Source: Sandaracinus sp. (GTDB taxonomy: Bacteria; Myxococcota_A; Polyangia; Polyangiales; Houyiibacteriaceae). Taken from it: 30,906 nt of DNA. Every line of letters begins with the position of its first letter. Position 1 is the stretch's first letter. The notes under the pieces are model-generated. The model made no database searches, was not told where the DNA came from, and worked only from the letters and a program-made list of their open reading frames with translations. This document shows positions 28,711 through 30,906 of the stretch, piece by piece. The DNA lies in the NCBI GenBank assembly GCA_020633125.1, contig JACKEH010000054.1, positions 1 through 30,906 of the forward strand, read 5' to 3'. The translations under genes were made by a program, and so were the position numbers.

Positions 28711-29121
28711 ATGAGCGGACGGACGCGGCGTGGGGTCGGGGGTCTCGCATGGCTGCTCGGGGTGGTCGGGGTCCTAGGGCTCGGATGCTCGGATGGCCAG
28801 AAGAGTTACGCCGAGGAGACGGTCCGACTCACGTCGAGGGCACTGCTGGACGTCGAGACCTCGGGTGGGGAGTCGCCCGAGGTGGTGGAAGCGCTACGTG
28901 ACGCGCACGACTGGTTGGCGCCAACCGAGGCCGCCATCGAGATGTGGGCGGAGGGAGGCGATGCCGCCTACGAAAGAGTCGCGCCTTGCCTCGGGGCGAC
29001 GTTGACGGTGCTCCGGCAGACCCTGATGGCGGGCGGAGCCGAAGTGCCACCGAGCCTGGAGCAGGCCGAGGAGCAGGCCCACGGGGCGAGCGAGGCCGGC
29101 TGCGTGCGCGACGGGAGCTGA
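28711..29121 (+). CDS. small predicted lipoprotein of unknown function
   Basis: 136 residues. MSGRTRRGVGGLAWLLGVVG then VLGLGC makes a lipoprotein signal peptide (C26). The mature part is mostly helical and acidic (AEETVRLTSRALLDVE, SPEVVEALRDAHDWLAPTEAAIEMW, LEQAEEQAHGASEAGC), with two further cysteines near APC and AGC. No family recognised. It lies between the divergent serine acetyltransferase and CysM genes. TAGGCT (28699-28704) ends 6 bases before the ATG and there is no Shine-Dalgarno, so the message is probably leaderless. The stop codon lies at the start of a 24-bp direct repeat. Confidence 0.75.
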   Translation: MSGRTRRGVGGLAWLLGVVGVLGLGCSDGQKSYAEETVRLTSRALLDVETSGGESPEVVEALRDAHDWLAPTEAAIEMWAEGGDAAYERVAPCLGATLTVLRQTLMAGGAEVPPSLEQAEEQAHGASEAGCVRDGS

Positions 29122-29171
29122 GCCCGCGGTGGGTTGCGTTCGGCACGGAGCCCGCGGTGGGTTGCGTTCGG
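29120..29171 (+). repeat. 24-bp direct repeat beginning at a stop codon
   Basis: Two identical 24-base copies (29120-29143 and 29148-29171), starting GAGCCCGCGGTGGGTTGC and ending GTTCGG, are separated by CACG. The first copy includes the last two bases of the lipoprotein gene's TGA. Confidence 0.85.
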
Positions 29172-29247
29172 TAGGCGCAGCCCACTCGCGCGAGGGGCCG
29201 ACCCGCAAGCGCGATGCGGCGCCTTCCCCCTTGCTCCTCCGCGCCTA

Positions 29248-29265
29248 GGGAGCACAACGTCTCCC
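29248..29265 (+). promoter_or_regulatory. hairpin covering the only Shine-Dalgarno-like site before cysM
   Basis: GGGAG (29248-29252) pairs with CTCCC (29261-29265) around an 8-base loop, ending one base before the cysM ATG. It could restrain translation initiation. I see no recognisable riboswitch. Confidence 0.35.
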
Positions 29266-29266
29266 G

Positions 29267-30199
29267 ATGATGCCGACCCTCACCGATCGCATCGGCGCGA
29301 CGCCGCTCGTGGCCCTTCCTTCTCCCAATCCGAAGGTTCGAATCCTCGGCAAAATGGAGGGAAACAACCCCGGCGGGAGCGTGAAGGACCGCCCGGCGTG
29401 GTCGATGATTCGGCGGGCCGAGGAGCGTGGGGAGCTCGGGGACGGGGTCGCGCTCATCGAGCCGACCAGTGGAAACACGGGCATCGCGCTCGCGATGATC
29501 GCGGCCGTCCGGGGCTACCGGATCGAGCTGGTGATGCCCGCGAACAGCACCGCGGAACGTGTCCAGACGATGCGCGCGTTCGGGGCGAAGGTCGTGCTGA
29601 CGCCGGCCGAGGCGGGCATGGAGGGCTGCATCGACTTCGCGCACGCGCGGGTCGCGAAGGGCGGCTACCGGATGCTCGACCAGTTCGCGAACCCCGACAA
29701 TTGGCGGGCGCACGTCGAGACCACGGGCCCCGAGATCTGGGCCGACACGAAGGGCGAGATCACGCATTTCGTGTCCGCGATGGGCACCACCGGGACGATC
29801 ATGGGCGTCTCGCGCTTCCTGAAGTCGCAGGACGAGCGGGTGCAGATCGTGGGCTGCCAGCCGACCGAGGGCTCGCGCATTCCCGGCATTCGCCGGTGGC
29901 CGCGCGAGTACCTGCCGAAGATCTTCGAGCCCGAGCGGGTCGATCGCGTGGTCGACGTCGAGCAGGACGACGCCGAGCGAAAGGCGCGTGAGCTCGCGGC
30001 GAAGTCGGGGCTCTTCGTCGGCGTCTCGGCGGCCGGCGCCGTCTGGGCGGCGCAGAAGGTCGCGAGCGAGATCGCCGGCGGCGTGATCGTCTGCATCCTC
30101 TGCGACCGCGGTGACCGGTACCTGTCGTCGGACCTCTACGCGCCGGATCACGCGACGCTCGGGGACGAAGGCCTCGGTGGCTTGGAGATCGTCGAATGA
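29267..30199 (+). CDS. cysM: cysteine synthase B (O-acetylserine sulfhydrylase, CysM type)
   Basis: A 310-residue PLP-dependent beta-replacement enzyme that makes cysteine from O-acetylserine and sulfide (CysM types also accept thiosulfate). The PLP lysine is K40 in NPGGSVKDRPA, the substrate loop is TSGNTG (67-72), and the phosphate-binding glycines are GTTGT (173-177). EGNNPGGSVKDRPA, EIWADTKGEITHFVSAMGTTG and CDRGDRYLS are CysM hallmarks that separate it from CysK. Two tandem ATG codons (29267, 29270) can serve as the start. It diverges from the serine acetyltransferase that supplies its substrate. Its stop overlaps the OsmC gene's ATG, giving a coupled pair. Confidence 0.95.
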   Translation: MMPTLTDRIGATPLVALPSPNPKVRILGKMEGNNPGGSVKDRPAWSMIRRAEERGELGDGVALIEPTSGNTGIALAMIAAVRGYRIELVMPANSTAERVQTMRAFGAKVVLTPAEAGMEGCIDFAHARVAKGGYRMLDQFANPDNWRAHVETTGPEIWADTKGEITHFVSAMGTTGTIMGVSRFLKSQDERVQIVGCQPTEGSRIPGIRRWPREYLPKIFEPERVDRVVDVEQDDAERKARELAAKSGLFVGVSAAGAVWAAQKVASEIAGGVIVCILCDRGDRYLSSDLYAPDHATLGDEGLGGLEIVE

Positions 30200-30666
30200 T
30201 GAAGCTCGTGTTGCGACGGGTCGGGGTCTCGACCTTCGAGGCCGAGAACGAGCGAGGTCAGCGGGTTCGCGTCGCGGGCTCGGCCGATCTGGAAGCGCGA
30301 ATCCTGGAGCGGGTGCCCGATCGCTCGGTCTTGCCGCAGGCGGACGCCTACGAGGCGGGTGGCGCGATGCGGCCGATGGAGCTCTTCCTCGTCTCGTTCG
30401 CGGCGTGCAGCGCGATGGACGTGGTGCTCATCGTGACGCGCCAGAAGGAAGACCTTCGCGAGCTCACGATCGCGATCGAGGGCGACCGCGCGGACGCCAC
30501 GCCCGCGGTCTTCGAGCGCATTCGGATTCACTTCGAGGCGCCCGGCGTGGACGAAGCGAAGCTCTCGCGGGCCGCGACGCTCGGCGTGAAGAAGTACTGC
30601 TCGGTGGGCAGCATGCTTCGCGACGAGGTCGACGTGAGCGTCACCGTGAGCGCGCCTTCGCGCTGA
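30196..30666 (+). CDS. OsmC-family protein
   Basis: 156 residues of the OsmC/Ohr fold, usually a thiol-dependent peroxidase that reduces organic hydroperoxides. The two redox cysteines are present: C71 in SFAACSAMDVV and C135 in VKKYCSVGSML. The family segments RPMELFLVSFAACSAMD and FERIRIHFEAPG are clear. It overlaps cysM by four bases (ATGATG), so it is co-translated with the cysteine synthase. That suggests a thiol or sulfur-stress role, perhaps protecting the pathway from oxidants. The sequence looks closer to the YhfA-like branch than to classical Ohr, but I cannot settle that by eye. Confidence 0.9.
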   Translation: MMKLVLRRVGVSTFEAENERGQRVRVAGSADLEARILERVPDRSVLPQADAYEAGGAMRPMELFLVSFAACSAMDVVLIVTRQKEDLRELTIAIEGDRADATPAVFERIRIHFEAPGVDEAKLSRAATLGVKKYCSVGSMLRDEVDVSVTVSAPSR

Positions 30667-30906
30667 GCTTCGTTCGACGTCGTGCCTCGCGTCCGACGTC
30701 GCGTGCCGACATCGTTGACGTGCCTTCGCGTTCGATGCTGCGTCGCCGGCGAAGCCGGTGTTCGTGCCGCGTCTCGTTCGAGAGCGTTCGAGAGATCGCG
30801 CGCCCGAGGCGGGGGCGGGGCGTGGGCGGAGCGTCGGGAGGTCTAGCAGACCCCCGCGGCCTCCGTAGTGGCTGAGCGAAGCGAAGTCCGTAGGAGGCCG
30901 CCCTGC
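30667..30906. other. non-coding tail with degenerate repeats and hairpins
   Basis: About 240 bases with no supported gene. From about 30668 to 30740 a unit of about 20 bases with the core TTCGACGTCGTGCC recurs three or four times in degenerate form. CCGGC-GAA-GCCGG (30746-30758) is a mini-hairpin containing GCGAAGC. Near the window end GCGGCCTCC (30856-30864) pairs with GGAGGCCGC (30893-30901) across a 28-base loop that contains GAGCGAAGCGAAG. Confidence 0.5.
30856..30901. repeat. 9-bp stem-loop at the window end
   Basis: The perfect inverted repeat GCGGCCTCC/GGAGGCCGC encloses a 28-base loop, itself containing TGAGCGAAGCGAA, a 13-mer also found on the minus strand at 11916-11928. It may be a terminator or one end of a dispersed element. 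Confidence 0.55.

Overview
The window is a high-GC (roughly 68-70% by eye), densely coded bacterial chromosome segment with almost exclusively G/C-ending codons. The gene content points to Myxococcota, perhaps a Sandaracinus-like lineage of Polyangiales. The clues are a TonB-like AgmX/PglI-type C-terminal domain protein, many short lipoproteins with Asp/Ala/Gly/Pro linkers, a receiver-only response regulator, a NosL-type lipoprotein, and GC-rich repeat islands between genes. The assignment is inference: there is no rRNA or marker phylogeny here. I saw no tRNA, rRNA, CRISPR array, insertion sequence or phage gene.

Layout. 1-383: C-terminal end of an ANL (AMP-binding) ligase. 384-715: non-coding, with copy 1 of a dispersed repeat. 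716-1411: a GloB/YcbL-type metallo-hydrolase, facing a membrane-anchored glutaminyl-peptide cyclotransferase (1570-2613, minus) across a symmetric terminator. 2576-3778 (minus): a TonB-like periplasm-spanning protein. 4065-4451: a CheY-like receiver. 4669-9894: the methylmalonyl-CoA mutase operon mutA-mutB-meaB, followed by a small membrane protein. 10505-11716: an AgmX/PglI-domain protein, with a 99-bp structured tandem repeat beginning at its stop codon. 12152-12751: a lipoprotein. 12889-16497: SMC. 16613-17437: a short-chain dehydrogenase. 17518-18633: a lipoprotein convergent with an ABM-domain membrane protein. 18825-19733: a DUF481 outer-membrane protein. 19855-21578: an alpha/beta hydrolase translationally coupled to a LysR regulator. 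21773-23449: an unusual SWIM-DNA ligase-WGR fusion. 23576-23725: a 49-residue peptide with a very good ribosome-binding site, followed by copy 2 of the dispersed repeat. 23966-25398 (minus): a NosL lipoprotein overlapping a Cys-rich polytopic membrane protein. 25727-27576 (minus): a coupled pair, a TPR-like exported membrane protein and a dockerin-bearing lipoprotein. 27740-30666: a cysteine-biosynthesis cluster of serine O-acetyltransferase (minus), then a lipoprotein, CysM and an OsmC protein (plus).

How the genes work together. MutA and MutB form the adenosylcobalamin-dependent mutase that interconverts methylmalonyl-CoA and succinyl-CoA, and MeaB protects and loads it. Serine acetyltransferase makes O-acetylserine, which CysM converts to cysteine, and the coupled OsmC protein is likely a thiol-dependent peroxidase. 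The remaining genes are mostly cell-envelope or housekeeping singletons.

Most interesting material: the SWIM-ligase-WGR protein with its 12-unit Ser/Ala linker repeat; the RiPP-precursor-like peptide at 23576; the NosL pair without NosZ; the structured repeats whose changes fall mainly in hairpin loops; a perfect 9-bp inverted repeat just upstream of a promoter; and a recurring pattern of -10-like hexamers 6-8 nt before start codons that lack Shine-Dalgarno sequences, suggesting leaderless transcripts.
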